Source: an uncultured Algibacter sp. (GTDB taxonomy: Bacteria > Bacteroidota > Bacteroidia > Flavobacteriales > Flavobacteriaceae). From it: DNA of 47,372 bases. Numbering within the stretch: position 1 is the first letter of the stretch; each line of letters starts with the position of its first letter. The notes under the pieces are model-generated. The model had not been told where the DNA came from. It made no database searches and saw only the letters and a program-made list of their open reading frames with translations. Below are positions 36,397-44,518 of this stretch, piece by piece. The DNA is taken from the NCBI RefSeq assembly GCF_947487605.1, contig NZ_CANKXK010000011.1, positions 111,759 through 159,130 on the forward strand. Direction: 5' to 3'. The position numbers and the translations under genes are program-made.

Positions 36397-36622
36397 AACG
36401 GATAAAAAAAAGTTATTTAAAGGTATAAAAACCATGTTATTCGCATTGTTAAGTTTATTTATGGGACCAATACTGCTTAGTTTCGCGTTCAGTCAACCAG
36501 ATAACAAACTATATATACCGCTTTTGGTTATCGGTTGCGCTATTTCTGCAATGGCTGTAATTATGATGTTTAAAGGTATTAAAACCATTATGGATAGCAT
36601 GTTTAAAAAGAAAAAAGCTTAA
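36377..36622 (+). CDS. DUF6095 small membrane protein
   Basis: The 81-residue protein has two hydrophobic helices (about 20-37 and 47-66) between Lys-rich ends. FKGIKTMLFALLSLFMGP and MMFKGIKTIMD share the motif FKGIKT, hinting at an internal repeat. I recall it as DUF6095, found after murQ in flavobacteria. Function unknown. It overlaps murQ by 20 bp and starts at one of two adjacent ATGs (36377 or 36380). Confidence 0.8.
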   Translation: MMKEENRTDKKKLFKGIKTMLFALLSLFMGPILLSFAFSQPDNKLYIPLLVIGCAISAMAVIMMFKGIKTIMDSMFKKKKA

Positions 36623-36624
36623 AT

Positions 36625-37125
36625 TTAGTTGCTTACAACCTTCTTAGGTGTTGTTGGATTATAGCCAAAATCAGAATCATTTAAAATAATTCCCAATCGA
36701 TCAAAAATATAATTAATTATCGCGTAATGGTGAATGGTATGGCTATTAGCTTGTGCTAATAAAGCCCCATAAGTATAGGGGATTTCAATTTTACCTAAGC
36801 CTAAATCATCAGATACCGAAAGCTCCTGATTAATATTAATACTTTTAGTATTTAGTTTGAAGATAATTTCCTCTAAATAATTGTTAGCACAATTACATCT
36901 AGATTCAACATCTATATTTCTACTTCTTGCAGTTAAATCGATTTTATTTTCTGCTGTAACATTAAGAATACAATCATAAAAATCTAAAATATGTCTAATA
37001 TGGCTCCCTATACTCGAATGATAAGGAGGCACCGATGCATTGCATAACTGCTCATCTGTTAAGTTATTTAATAAATTTCTAGCTTTTTGAAGCGTTTTAA
37101 GGGTAGATTGGATAATAACATTCAT
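36625..37125 (-). CDS. DinB-family protein
   Basis: The 166-residue helical protein has the DinB-type metal-binding histidine pattern: IGSHIRHILDFYDCIL (H42, H45) near the first helix and SHTIHHYAIINYIFDRLG near 131-148. The DinB/YfiT fold includes thiol-dependent transferases in other bacteria; the activity here is unknown. It converges with DUF6095, only 2 bp between stops, and is divergent from the HTCS gene. Confidence 0.82.
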   Translation of the reverse strand: MNVIIQSTLKTLQKARNLLNNLTDEQLCNASVPPYHSSIGSHIRHILDFYDCILNVTAENKIDLTARSRNIDVESRCNCANNYLEEIIFKLNTKSININQELSVSDDLGLGKIEIPYTYGALLAQANSHTIHHYAIINYIFDRLGIILNDSDFGYNPTTPKKVVSN

Positions 37126-37260
37126 GGAATTAAATATAATAAATTATTTAAATCAATCATACTTTAGTCTTAAATCTTATTAACCCTTACATCATTTTAA
37201 ATTTCAATCTTATTTTAAGTTTATTAACTTTACAAATAGCTATTAACCATTTATATTAAT

Positions 37261-40200
37261 TTGAAAACTATTCACTTCTTAGTTTTTGTCTTAATGACGA
37301 TTACGCTTTCTGCACAAAAAAATCAGGATGGCGTATCTCGATTGACACCTCCTGAAAAGCAAATATCTTTTCATAATCTTAGCGTAGATCAAGGTTTATC
37401 TCAAAATAGTGTTGTAAGTATGGCTCAAGATAGTATTGGCTATCTATGGTTTGCCACTCAGGATGGACTAAATAAGTACGACGGAAAATCTTTTAAATAT
37501 TACAACAAACAATTTGAAGATGTCACGAAACTTACCTACAGCAAATTGGGTAAGATTTATATTGACAAAACAAATACAATGTGGATAGTTGCAAATTCAG
37601 GAAAACTAGAAAAATACAATCCTATAACCGATAATTTTTCTCCCATAAAAAACATCCCTAATGTAAGCACATTATATCAAGAACATAATTTTAATTATTA
37701 TGTTGGCACCTATAATCATGGGTTATTTTTAATCAATTCTAAAACAAAGGACACCACTCAAATACTAAACAAAGAAGACCGAACTCAAACTATATATGCT
37801 TTTCTAGAACTTGAGGATGAAATAATGGTATCTGGATCCAATATGATTTTAAAGGTTTCTAAAGAAGATTTTAGCTATAAAAAAATCGTTTCAGATAGAG
37901 GAAATAATATAAACTATAGTACGCTCACAAAGTTATCAGACAGTACTTTTGCTGTAGGCACATACAGTCATGGGCTCTTTTTGATGAATGAAAAAGATAA
38001 TACTTTTTTAAAATTTTCGGGCTTCAAAGACACCCCCCTTCCTAATGATTTAAATATTGAAGCAACACTTCTTGATAAATATAATCGCCTATGGATAGCA
38101 ACCTATGGCAGAGGCGTCTATGTGGTTAATTTTAAAGATAAAATAATTGAAAATTTTATGGTGCAAGGTTCTAACCCTTATGCGCTTCATTACAATGACA
38201 ATTTATCACTTTTTGAAGATTTTACTGGAAATATCTGGGTGGGATCTGATGGTGGTGGATTAAGTTATTACGACGAACATCTTTTAAAATTTAATGTCCT
38301 TACCAACGAACAATTACCTCGAAATACTTATGTAGATGTTGCCAGAGCTATAAGTGTCAATCCTATAGATAATACTATATGGGTGGGAACCTCGGGAAAG
38401 GGCCTTACTAGAATTGACTACCCAAATAGAATCTTTAATACTCTAAATACAAAAAATTCCAATTTAAAGTCGAATAGAATAATGAGTCTAAAACACATTA
38501 ACAATGAACTTTGGATTGGCTATCAAGATAAAGGTTTGGATATTTTAAATAAAAATGAAAAGTGCATTCCTTTTAATACAAAGGCAGAAGAAGAATTAAT
38601 ATCGACACCTGTATGGAGTATTTGCGAAGATTCCAATAGCAATATTTGGCTGGGAACTGGAGGAAAGGGCCTTTTAAGGTTTAGTAAAACAGAAGGGATA
38701 ACTCAACGATTCCTTCATGATACTTATGACAATTCAACAATTGCCAGTAACAATATAAGAGCTATTACTGAAGGTGAAAATGGAATTATCTGGATAGGCA
38801 CTGAAGATAAAGGATTATGTGTTCTTAATACTCAAACAGAAAAAGTCAACAGAATTATTGACATACCTGACAAAATCAAATCACTTTATTATAATGAAGA
38901 AACAGATATTCTTTGGCTTGGTACTAATGGCAATGGTCTAAAAAAGTTTAATACTAAAACCCTTGAAATTAAAGTCTATTCAACCGAAGATGGTCTACCA
39001 AATAATGTTATCTATGGCATAATACCAGATAGAAATGATAATTTATGGTTAAGTTCTAATAGGGGTATAACCATGTTTCAGGAAACAAATTCTAGTCTTA
39101 ATTTGGTTAACTACGATCAATATGATGGATTACAAGCATTCGAGTTTAACACTGGAGCCTATTTTAAGGATCATAACAACATAATTTATTTTGGTGGACT
39201 TGATGGCATTAATTGGTTCAAACCAGAGCAGTTAACCTTAAATCAGGAAAAACCACGTACCGTTATTAATGAACTGCAATTATTCAATAGTTCAATTCCG
39301 CTAGAAGCAAAAAAGGTTTTTAATCATGATGAAAACACCATAAGTATTAGTTTTTCTGGGCTACATTTTTCTCAACCTGACCTAAATAATTATAAATATC
39401 AATTAGAAAATCATGATAATAATTGGATAGAATCTGGTAATAACAACACTGCTTATTACAGCAATTTAAGTCCTGGCAATTACACTTTTAAAGTTATGTC
39501 TAGTAATTATGATGATGTTTGGAATGAGTCTCCTGCAAAATTTTCGTTTAGCATAAAAAAGGCATGGTACAATACTGCAATAGCCAGAATAATATACGTG
39601 GCTTTAGGAATACTTACTATAATTATAATTTACAGATACTTTAAATGGCGATGGTACATTAATACAAAATTAAGACTCGAACATGCCGAGACAGAACGAC
39701 TAAAAAATTTAGACGAATTCAAATCGAAGTTATTCACAAATATTTCTCATGAGTTTAGAACACCTCTTACTCTAATTTTAGGACCTGCAGAGCGACAGCT
39801 ATCAGAAGAAAATCTATCGAATGAAAATAAGGAGGATTTAGCTTTAATAAGTCAGAACGCGAAACGGCTTCTCAATTTAGTCGATCAATTAATCGATCTA
39901 AGTAAATTAGAAACTGGTCATTTAAAATTACAAGTAGAAAAAGGGAATTTATCCAATTTAATACACCAATTAATTAGTGCTTTCAAATATCAAATCAAGG
40001 AAAAAGAATTAAAATTAAAGGTTAAAGTAAACGACATTGATAATGCATGGTTCGATAGAGATATTGTTGAAAAAATAGTAGTCAACCTTCTAGCCAATGC
40101 TGTAAAATACACACCTAAAAAGGGGTTTATAAATTTTAATGCGATGTTGCAAGATGACCATGTCGTTATAACTATAGTTAATGATGGAAACACGGTTAAA

Positions 40201-41244
40201 TCAGAAGAAATTAATAATCTATTTACCCGATTTTACCAAGTAAACTCCAATGCAGATGGTGTAGGCATTGGTTTGGCTTTGGTAAAAGAGCTGGTTACTT
40301 TAACCAACGGAAGCTTGATTGCAAATACCATTAACGACGATGAACTTCAATTTACTGTTACCCTTCCAATTTCTAAAAAAGCTTTTAAAGAACAAGAAAT
40401 AATTGAGCAACCACAAATAGCTACTACAGAAACTTACACCACCAACACATCGCATATAGAAGAAGAGGAAGACATAAATTTAAATTCAGATAAACCTATT
40501 GTGCTTGTAGTAGAAGATAACCTACAATTGCGTCAATATATTAAATCTATTCTAAAAGATAAATACAAAGTACTGTTAGCTATAAATGGCAAAAAAGGTC
40601 TGAAAAAAGCTTTAAATAAAATTCCAGACCTCATTATTAGTGATATTATGATGCCCGAAATGGATGGTATAGAGTTGTGCAACACACTTAAAAATGATAC
40701 GCTTACCAGTCACGTACCTGTAATTTTACTAACTGCAAAAACAGGAGAAAGCAACGAATTAAAGGGATTAGAAGTAGGTGCAGACGACTTTATATCTAAA
40801 CCCTTCAACTCTAAAATTCTGGTGAAACGCGTTGAAAATTTAATCAACTTTAGTAAGTCTCTTCAAAAGCGCTATACACAATATAGTAGTTTGAAACCAA
40901 AAGACATTGCTGTTACTAATCTAGACGAAGCTTTTCTCGCAGAAGTTGAAACTATATTTAATAAACATTTATCTGAACCCAATTTTAATGCTCAATCTTT
41001 TAGTGAATTAATAGGAATGAGTAGAATGCAATTGCATAGAAAACTAATGGCATTAACAGGTCTGTCTACATCACAATTTATACGATCGCAGCGCTTAAAA
41101 ATGTCGATAAACTTACTTCAGGAATCCGATTTAACCGTTTCAGAAGTTGCTTACCAAGTTGGATTTAACACAGTTTCCTACTTTATTAAGTGTTTTAAAG
41201 AGGCTTACAACAACACGCCTAACGCCTATATATCCAAGGATTAA
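37261..41244 (+). CDS. Hybrid two-component system sensor-regulator (HTCS)
   Basis: The 1327-residue one-protein signalling system has a signal peptide (1-19), a periplasmic two-propeller built from repeats such as GYLWFATQDGLNKYDG and NIWLGTGGKGLLRF (about 30-665), and a Y_Y_Y domain (to about 760). One membrane helix follows (about 772-793), then HisKA with H830 in ISHEFRTPL, HATPase (NLLANAVKYTPKKG, GVGIGLALVKEL), a receiver domain with D1128 in SDIMMPEMDG, and a C-terminal AraC/HTH_18 DNA-binding domain (about 1225-1327). Translation starts at TTG. HTCSs usually sense oligosaccharides and control adjacent susCD loci, which are absent here. The next genes are exported proteins, possible targets. 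Confidence 0.95.
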   Translation: MKTIHFLVFVLMTITLSAQKNQDGVSRLTPPEKQISFHNLSVDQGLSQNSVVSMAQDSIGYLWFATQDGLNKYDGKSFKYYNKQFEDVTKLTYSKLGKIYIDKTNTMWIVANSGKLEKYNPITDNFSPIKNIPNVSTLYQEHNFNYYVGTYNHGLFLINSKTKDTTQILNKEDRTQTIYAFLELEDEIMVSGSNMILKVSKEDFSYKKIVSDRGNNINYSTLTKLSDSTFAVGTYSHGLFLMNEKDNTFLKFSGFKDTPLPNDLNIEATLLDKYNRLWIATYGRGVYVVNFKDKIIENFMVQGSNPYALHYNDNLSLFEDFTGNIWVGSDGGGLSYYDEHLLKFNVLTNEQLPRNTYVDVARAISVNPIDNTIWVGTSGKGLTRIDYPNRIFNTLNTKNSNLKSNRIMSLKHINNELWIGYQDKGLDILNKNEKCIPFNTKAEEELISTPVWSICEDSNSNIWLGTGGKGLLRFSKTEGITQRFLHDTYDNSTIASNNIRAITEGENGIIWIGTEDKGLCVLNTQTEKVNRIIDIPDKIKSLYYNEETDILWLGTNGNGLKKFNTKTLEIKVYSTEDGLPNNVIYGIIPDRNDNLWLSSNRGITMFQETNSSLNLVNYDQYDGLQAFEFNTGAYFKDHNNIIYFGGLDGINWFKPEQLTLNQEKPRTVINELQLFNSSIPLEAKKVFNHDENTISISFSGLHFSQPDLNNYKYQLENHDNNWIESGNNNTAYYSNLSPGNYTFKVMSSNYDDVWNESPAKFSFSIKKAWYNTAIARIIYVALGILTIIIIYRYFKWRWYINTKLRLEHAETERLKNLDEFKSKLFTNISHEFRTPLTLILGPAERQLSEENLSNENKEDLALISQNAKRLLNLVDQLIDLSKLETGHLKLQVEKGNLSNLIHQLISAFKYQIKEKELKLKVKVNDIDNAWFDRDIVEKIVVNLLANAVKYTPKKGFINFNAMLQDDHVVITIVNDGNTVKSEEINNLFTRFYQVNSNADGVGIGLALVKELVTLTNGSLIANTINDDELQFTVTLPISKKAFKEQEIIEQPQIATTETYTTNTSHIEEEEDINLNSDKPIVLVVEDNLQLRQYIKSILKDKYKVLLAINGKKGLKKALNKIPDLIISDIMMPEMDGIELCNTLKNDTLTSHVPVILLTAKTGESNELKGLEVGADDFISKPFNSKILVKRVENLINFSKSLQKRYTQYSSLKPKDIAVTNLDEAFLAEVETIFNKHLSEPNFNAQSFSELIGMSRMQLHRKLMALTGLSTSQFIRSQRLKMSINLLQESDLTVSEVAYQVGFNTVSYFIKCFKEAYNNTPNAYISKD

Positions 41245-41249
41245 CCGTT

Positions 41250-41283
41250 TTGTTACATATCTTCTATCATTTGTTACATATCT
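41250..41283 (+). promoter_or_regulatory. 21-bp-spaced direct repeat, candidate HTCS operator
   Basis: TTGTTACATATCT occurs at 41250-41262 and again at 41271-41283. A period of 21 bp is two helical turns, as expected for an AraC-type dimer site. It starts 6 bp after the HTCS stop. Confidence 0.55.
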
Positions 41284-41346
41284 GATATCCGTTTAGGTAT
41301 TCTACTCATACTTTTACATCACAAACAATTCTTAATTCCATTTCAA

Positions 41347-41499
41347 ATGATACATGAAGATGTTTTAGAAAAAGAAAATGGTAAAAAGAATATAATTTAT
41401 CTAAGCATAGACCACCTTAAAAAAGGCACCTATAATCTTAGAATAACCCAAAAGAACAAAATTGTAAAGTCTATCTTTTTTAATAAAGAAAAACTATAA
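41347..41499 (+). pseudogene. 50-codon ORF, possible remnant of a secreted-protein C-terminus
   Basis: An ATG frame gives 50 residues, including YLSIDHLKKGTYNLRITQ and KIVKSIFFNK. That final part reads like the end of a T9SS/DUF3244-type beta-sandwich domain (the LKKGTY turn, then a hydrophobic strand and basic end). There is no signal peptide. It could be a decayed 3' end of a gene once regulated by the adjacent HTCS, or a genuine short peptide. The upstream spacer continues open in the same frame for about 20 codons. Confidence 0.4.
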
Positions 41500-41524
41500 A
41501 GATGCTATTAATCGGGAGAAAAAT

Positions 41525-41566
41525 GGGGGTAATGAAATTTAACTAAAGTAGTTATTCCCTTTTTTA
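41525..41566 (+). terminator. Terminator-like hairpin before the exported-protein operon
   Basis: Outer GGG/CCC and inner TAACTA (41540-41545)/TAGTTA (41549-41554) arms with an AAG loop are followed by a T-run. It separates the HTCS region from the downstream operon. Confidence 0.5.
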
Positions 41567-41608
41567 TCTAAACATAGCATCCTTCTCTAAATCCATTAAT
41601 AGTAGCTT

Positions 41609-41621
41609 AACGTAATACGTT
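41609..41621 (+). promoter_or_regulatory. Short palindrome before operon start
   Basis: AACGT-AAT-ACGTT ends 18 bases upstream of the ATG at 41640. It could be an operator or chance. Confidence 0.3.
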
Positions 41622-41639
41622 TAATTTAAATCATAAAGT

Positions 41640-42533
41640 ATGCATTTAAAGCTTCTACTAATATGTCTCTTGCTCTTCAATTTCCAATTCTCCCACGCGC
41701 AACTTATGGACAAACTAAAACAACGTGCCAAAGAAAAAGGTATTAAAACCAGTGAAAATGTTCAGTACGATCAATCAGCTTACGATCCATATATGGAAAT
41801 GGATGAAGATGAAGGATTAATGGAACTAGAACTAAGTTCTGCCAGTGATTTCTATAACAAAGATGTGGTTATGGAGCTATATAATGATGGTTTACTAGTC
41901 CAAACAGCATATTTTGATTCAAATGTAATTGCCATGCGTACAGATTCGAAAGTTAATCCTAGACCCGTCTATCATGACGATAAAGGTAAAATCTACGGTT
42001 ACGATGATAAGGAAGGCCATTATATCTCAATGAAAATGCTTCCATCTGCCTCAATGGGATTTATGACTGCAGGTCTAACGACTCAGGTTTACAAACTACC
42101 GCAGGGACCTTATTTTAATGCACTCAAAGCCCTGGAAGGTGTGAATTCCGGACTCAACTTTTTAATTCTGGAGATGGCATTTATTTATAATACAAGTCAT
42201 TTTCAAAATAATGAATCTTACATCCCAGAAAATGTGACATGCAATGGTTCAAACAATTGTATTCGCTTTAACTACAATTTTCCAGATTACCCAGGAAGTT
42301 ATATACAGTTTGATGACCAAGATAGATTAAATGAACTGTATATAAATTCTACTAGTGGTTCATTTAAAGATGAGCCAAAAGGAAAGTTTGTATTCTATTA
42401 TAAGGACTGTACAGTAGAATTACCAGATGCCGTAGAACAATCTTTAGTTCCCGGACCATTAGGAAAACTCATTCCCTTAGAAAAAGGCTTAGAACCTTGG
42501 AAACACAATAAAAAAGACAAACAAAAAAATTAA
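41640..42533 (+). CDS. Exported protein of unknown function, first of five-gene operon
   Basis: The 297-residue product has a signal peptide ending FSHAQ, then LMDKLKQRAKEKGIKTSE, a basic helix closely like the start of the next protein (FLKKLKKKAEQAAERT). The body is acidic (MEMDEDEGLMELELSSAS) and beta-rich with YFDSNVIAMRTDSK, and a CNGSNNCIRFNYNF cysteine pair. I do not recognise a family beyond that resemblance. It has no sorting domain, so it is probably periplasmic or attached to the outer membrane's inner face. The next gene starts 5 bp after its stop. Confidence 0.75.
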   Translation: MHLKLLLICLLLFNFQFSHAQLMDKLKQRAKEKGIKTSENVQYDQSAYDPYMEMDEDEGLMELELSSASDFYNKDVVMELYNDGLLVQTAYFDSNVIAMRTDSKVNPRPVYHDDKGKIYGYDDKEGHYISMKMLPSASMGFMTAGLTTQVYKLPQGPYFNALKALEGVNSGLNFLILEMAFIYNTSHFQNNESYIPENVTCNGSNNCIRFNYNFPDYPGSYIQFDDQDRLNELYINSTSGSFKDEPKGKFVFYYKDCTVELPDAVEQSLVPGPLGKLIPLEKGLEPWKHNKKDKQKN

Positions 42534-42538
42534 ACGTT

Positions 42539-43489
42539 ATGAAAACCAAATTATTCACATTACTCGCATTATGTTTTTTATTCAGCACACCTGTAGAAGC
42601 ACAATTTTTAAAAAAATTAAAAAAGAAAGCAGAACAAGCGGCAGAACGAACGATTTTAAGAAAAACTGATGAAATCGTTAGCAAAAAAACCGAAAAAACA
42701 ATTGATGATGCTGCGTCTGGCGAAAAAAAAGATAATTCTGAAAAAAATCAAAATTCATCTAACGATACCATAAACAAAACATCTTCTACTTCATCTTCCT
42801 CAGGAGGTAGTCCAGTGGCTAACCCAATGATGGGTTCAAATAAAGGACGTAAAGGTAAGCTCCCAGAGACATATACTTTTACTTGGGAATTCAAAACCAA
42901 ATTGCAAATGGTTGGGAAAAAGAAATCACAAAACGGTGAGTATCAAATGAATTATTTTATCAATAAAAACAAAGACTACTATGCCATTGAATATGAAAAT
43001 GAAGAAACTAAAAAAATGGGAGGCAAAGTAACAATGGTTTTAGATTTTAAATCTGAAGCTATGGTTATGTTTAGCAAATATGGTGACCAAAATATGGCAA
43101 TGCTTAGCAAACTTAAGAACCCATCAAAAAAGAAAATCAAGGATAAAGATCGAAACTACACTTTTAAAGAAATTGGTACTAAAACAATATTAGGTTACGA
43201 ATGTTTTGGTATGGAGGTTGAAAACAAAAATTCTTTAGTCAAACTATGGTTCACTTTAGAAGCACCAGTAAACTTTAGTGCCTTTTTTGCATTTTCTAGC
43301 GAAGCAGCACCAAAAGGCTTTAGCGATCCGGAGTTGTTTGATATTCTTAAGGAAGAAGCCTTATTAATGGAAATGGATATGAAAGATAAAAAAAGAAATC
43401 AAAGTATGTATATGACAGCTATTAGCTTAGAAGAAAAGAAAATGGAATATCATAAAAAAGACTATCGTTTTATGAGTTTGGGTCTGTAG
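42539..43489 (+). CDS. DUF4412-like exported protein
   Basis: The 316-residue protein has a signal peptide (to about 21, PVEAQ), an amphipathic Lys/Glu/Ala-rich helix (FLKKLKKKAEQAAERTILRKTDEIVSKKTEKTIDD), a Ser-rich linker, and then a beta-rich domain from about 108 (LPETYTFTWEFKTKLQM). That domain continues KGGKVTMVLDFKSEAMVMF-like text, GTKTILGYECFGMEVEN and KLWFTLEAPV. This is the DUF4412 type, thought to share a LolA-like lipoprotein-binding fold; function unknown. It shares its N-terminal helix with the preceding gene product, suggesting descent from a common ancestor or a shared docking element. Confidence 0.8.
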   Translation: MKTKLFTLLALCFLFSTPVEAQFLKKLKKKAEQAAERTILRKTDEIVSKKTEKTIDDAASGEKKDNSEKNQNSSNDTINKTSSTSSSSGGSPVANPMMGSNKGRKGKLPETYTFTWEFKTKLQMVGKKKSQNGEYQMNYFINKNKDYYAIEYENEETKKMGGKVTMVLDFKSEAMVMFSKYGDQNMAMLSKLKNPSKKKIKDKDRNYTFKEIGTKTILGYECFGMEVENKNSLVKLWFTLEAPVNFSAFFAFSSEAAPKGFSDPELFDILKEEALLMEMDMKDKKRNQSMYMTAISLEEKKMEYHKKDYRFMSLGL

Positions 43490-43525
43490 CAACGAACATT
43501 TAATAACCAACCAAAAAACCACATT

Positions 43526-44473
43526 ATGACGTCTAAAATTTTTACTTTATTAATTCTTGTACTATTATTTAACTGTAAATCAGACAAAAAAGAAAACAAC
43601 AATTCACAATCAAAAAATGAAACTACCAAAGAAATAGAGCCAGACTATATAGAAGTTACTACTCGCAGTATGGAATTTATCTGCCCAGACACCATTCCTT
43701 CTGGTTGGAACACCTTTAAATATTACAATCTGTCTAACGAAACACATTTCTTTTTAATGGATAAATATCCTGAAGGAAAAACCATAGACGATACTATAAA
43801 AGAAGTAGGCCCACCATTCGCAGATGGTATGGCATTGATAAATGAAGGAAAATCAGAAGAAGGCTTTGCCGAATTTAATAAACTACCTGCTTGGTTCTTC
43901 GAAGTTATATTCTCTGGGGGTTCAGGTTTAATTGCACCGAAAAACACCTCTATAACTACTATTAAATTAGACCCAGGATACTATATCATGGAATGTTATG
44001 TAAAAATGCCTAATGGAGAATTTCACACTTTAATGGGAATGGCAAAACCAATAATTGTAACCGAAGAAGACAGTGACAATAAGCCTCCGAAAGCCGATAT
44101 AGATATTGTTATTTCCAAAGAAGAAGGCATTATATATTCTGGAAACCTTACTAAAGGAGAGCATATCTTTTCAGTTCATTTTAAAGATCAAAGCCCACAT
44201 GAACATTTCATTGGGCACGATGTAAATCTGGTCAAGCTATCAAATGATGTCGATTTGGAAAAACTAGAAGCATGGATGAACTGGTCCACACCCTTTGGTT
44301 TAAAAACACCTGTTCCAAATGGCGTTACTTTTCTTGGAGGAGTAAACGAATCTCCAGCAGGAAGTACTGGCTATTTTAAAGCGACACTAACCTCTGGTAA
44401 ATACGCCTTTATTTCCGAAGTACCTAAAAGTAAAGAAAAAGGGATGTTTAAAACATTTTCAATTACTCAATAA
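43526..44473 (+). CDS. Two-domain lipoprotein, possibly cupredoxin-like
   Basis: The 315-residue product has a lipobox (LLFNC, Cys at 17) followed by a Lys/Asn/Ser linker. The two halves look similar: VTTRSMEFICPDTIPSGWNTFKYYNLSNETHFF (about 45-78) ending LDPGYYIMECYVKMPNGEFH, and DIVISKEEGIIYSGNLTKGEHIFSVHFKDQSPHEHFI (about 192-230) ending LTSGKYAFISEV. A beta-sandwich with a GxYxxxC/xV strand and histidines recalls cupredoxin-type domains, but a complete copper site is not evident. It lies 36 bp after the DUF4412 gene and 45 bp before the adhesin gene. Confidence 0.65.
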   Translation: MTSKIFTLLILVLLFNCKSDKKENNNSQSKNETTKEIEPDYIEVTTRSMEFICPDTIPSGWNTFKYYNLSNETHFFLMDKYPEGKTIDDTIKEVGPPFADGMALINEGKSEEGFAEFNKLPAWFFEVIFSGGSGLIAPKNTSITTIKLDPGYYIMECYVKMPNGEFHTLMGMAKPIIVTEEDSDNKPPKADIDIVISKEEGIIYSGNLTKGEHIFSVHFKDQSPHEHFIGHDVNLVKLSNDVDLEKLEAWMNWSTPFGLKTPVPNGVTFLGGVNESPAGSTGYFKATLTSGKYAFISEVPKSKEKGMFKTFSITQ

Positions 44474-44518
44474 TAAAAGCATCTAACCAATTTGTTTAAT
44501 AAATTAAATCAACTAACT

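Noticed and set aside
42539-42760. Lys-rich start of the DUF4412 protein as a DNA-binding or ribosomal protein
   Set aside because: A clear signal peptide precedes it, so the basic helix is extracytoplasmic; homology lies with the exported family.
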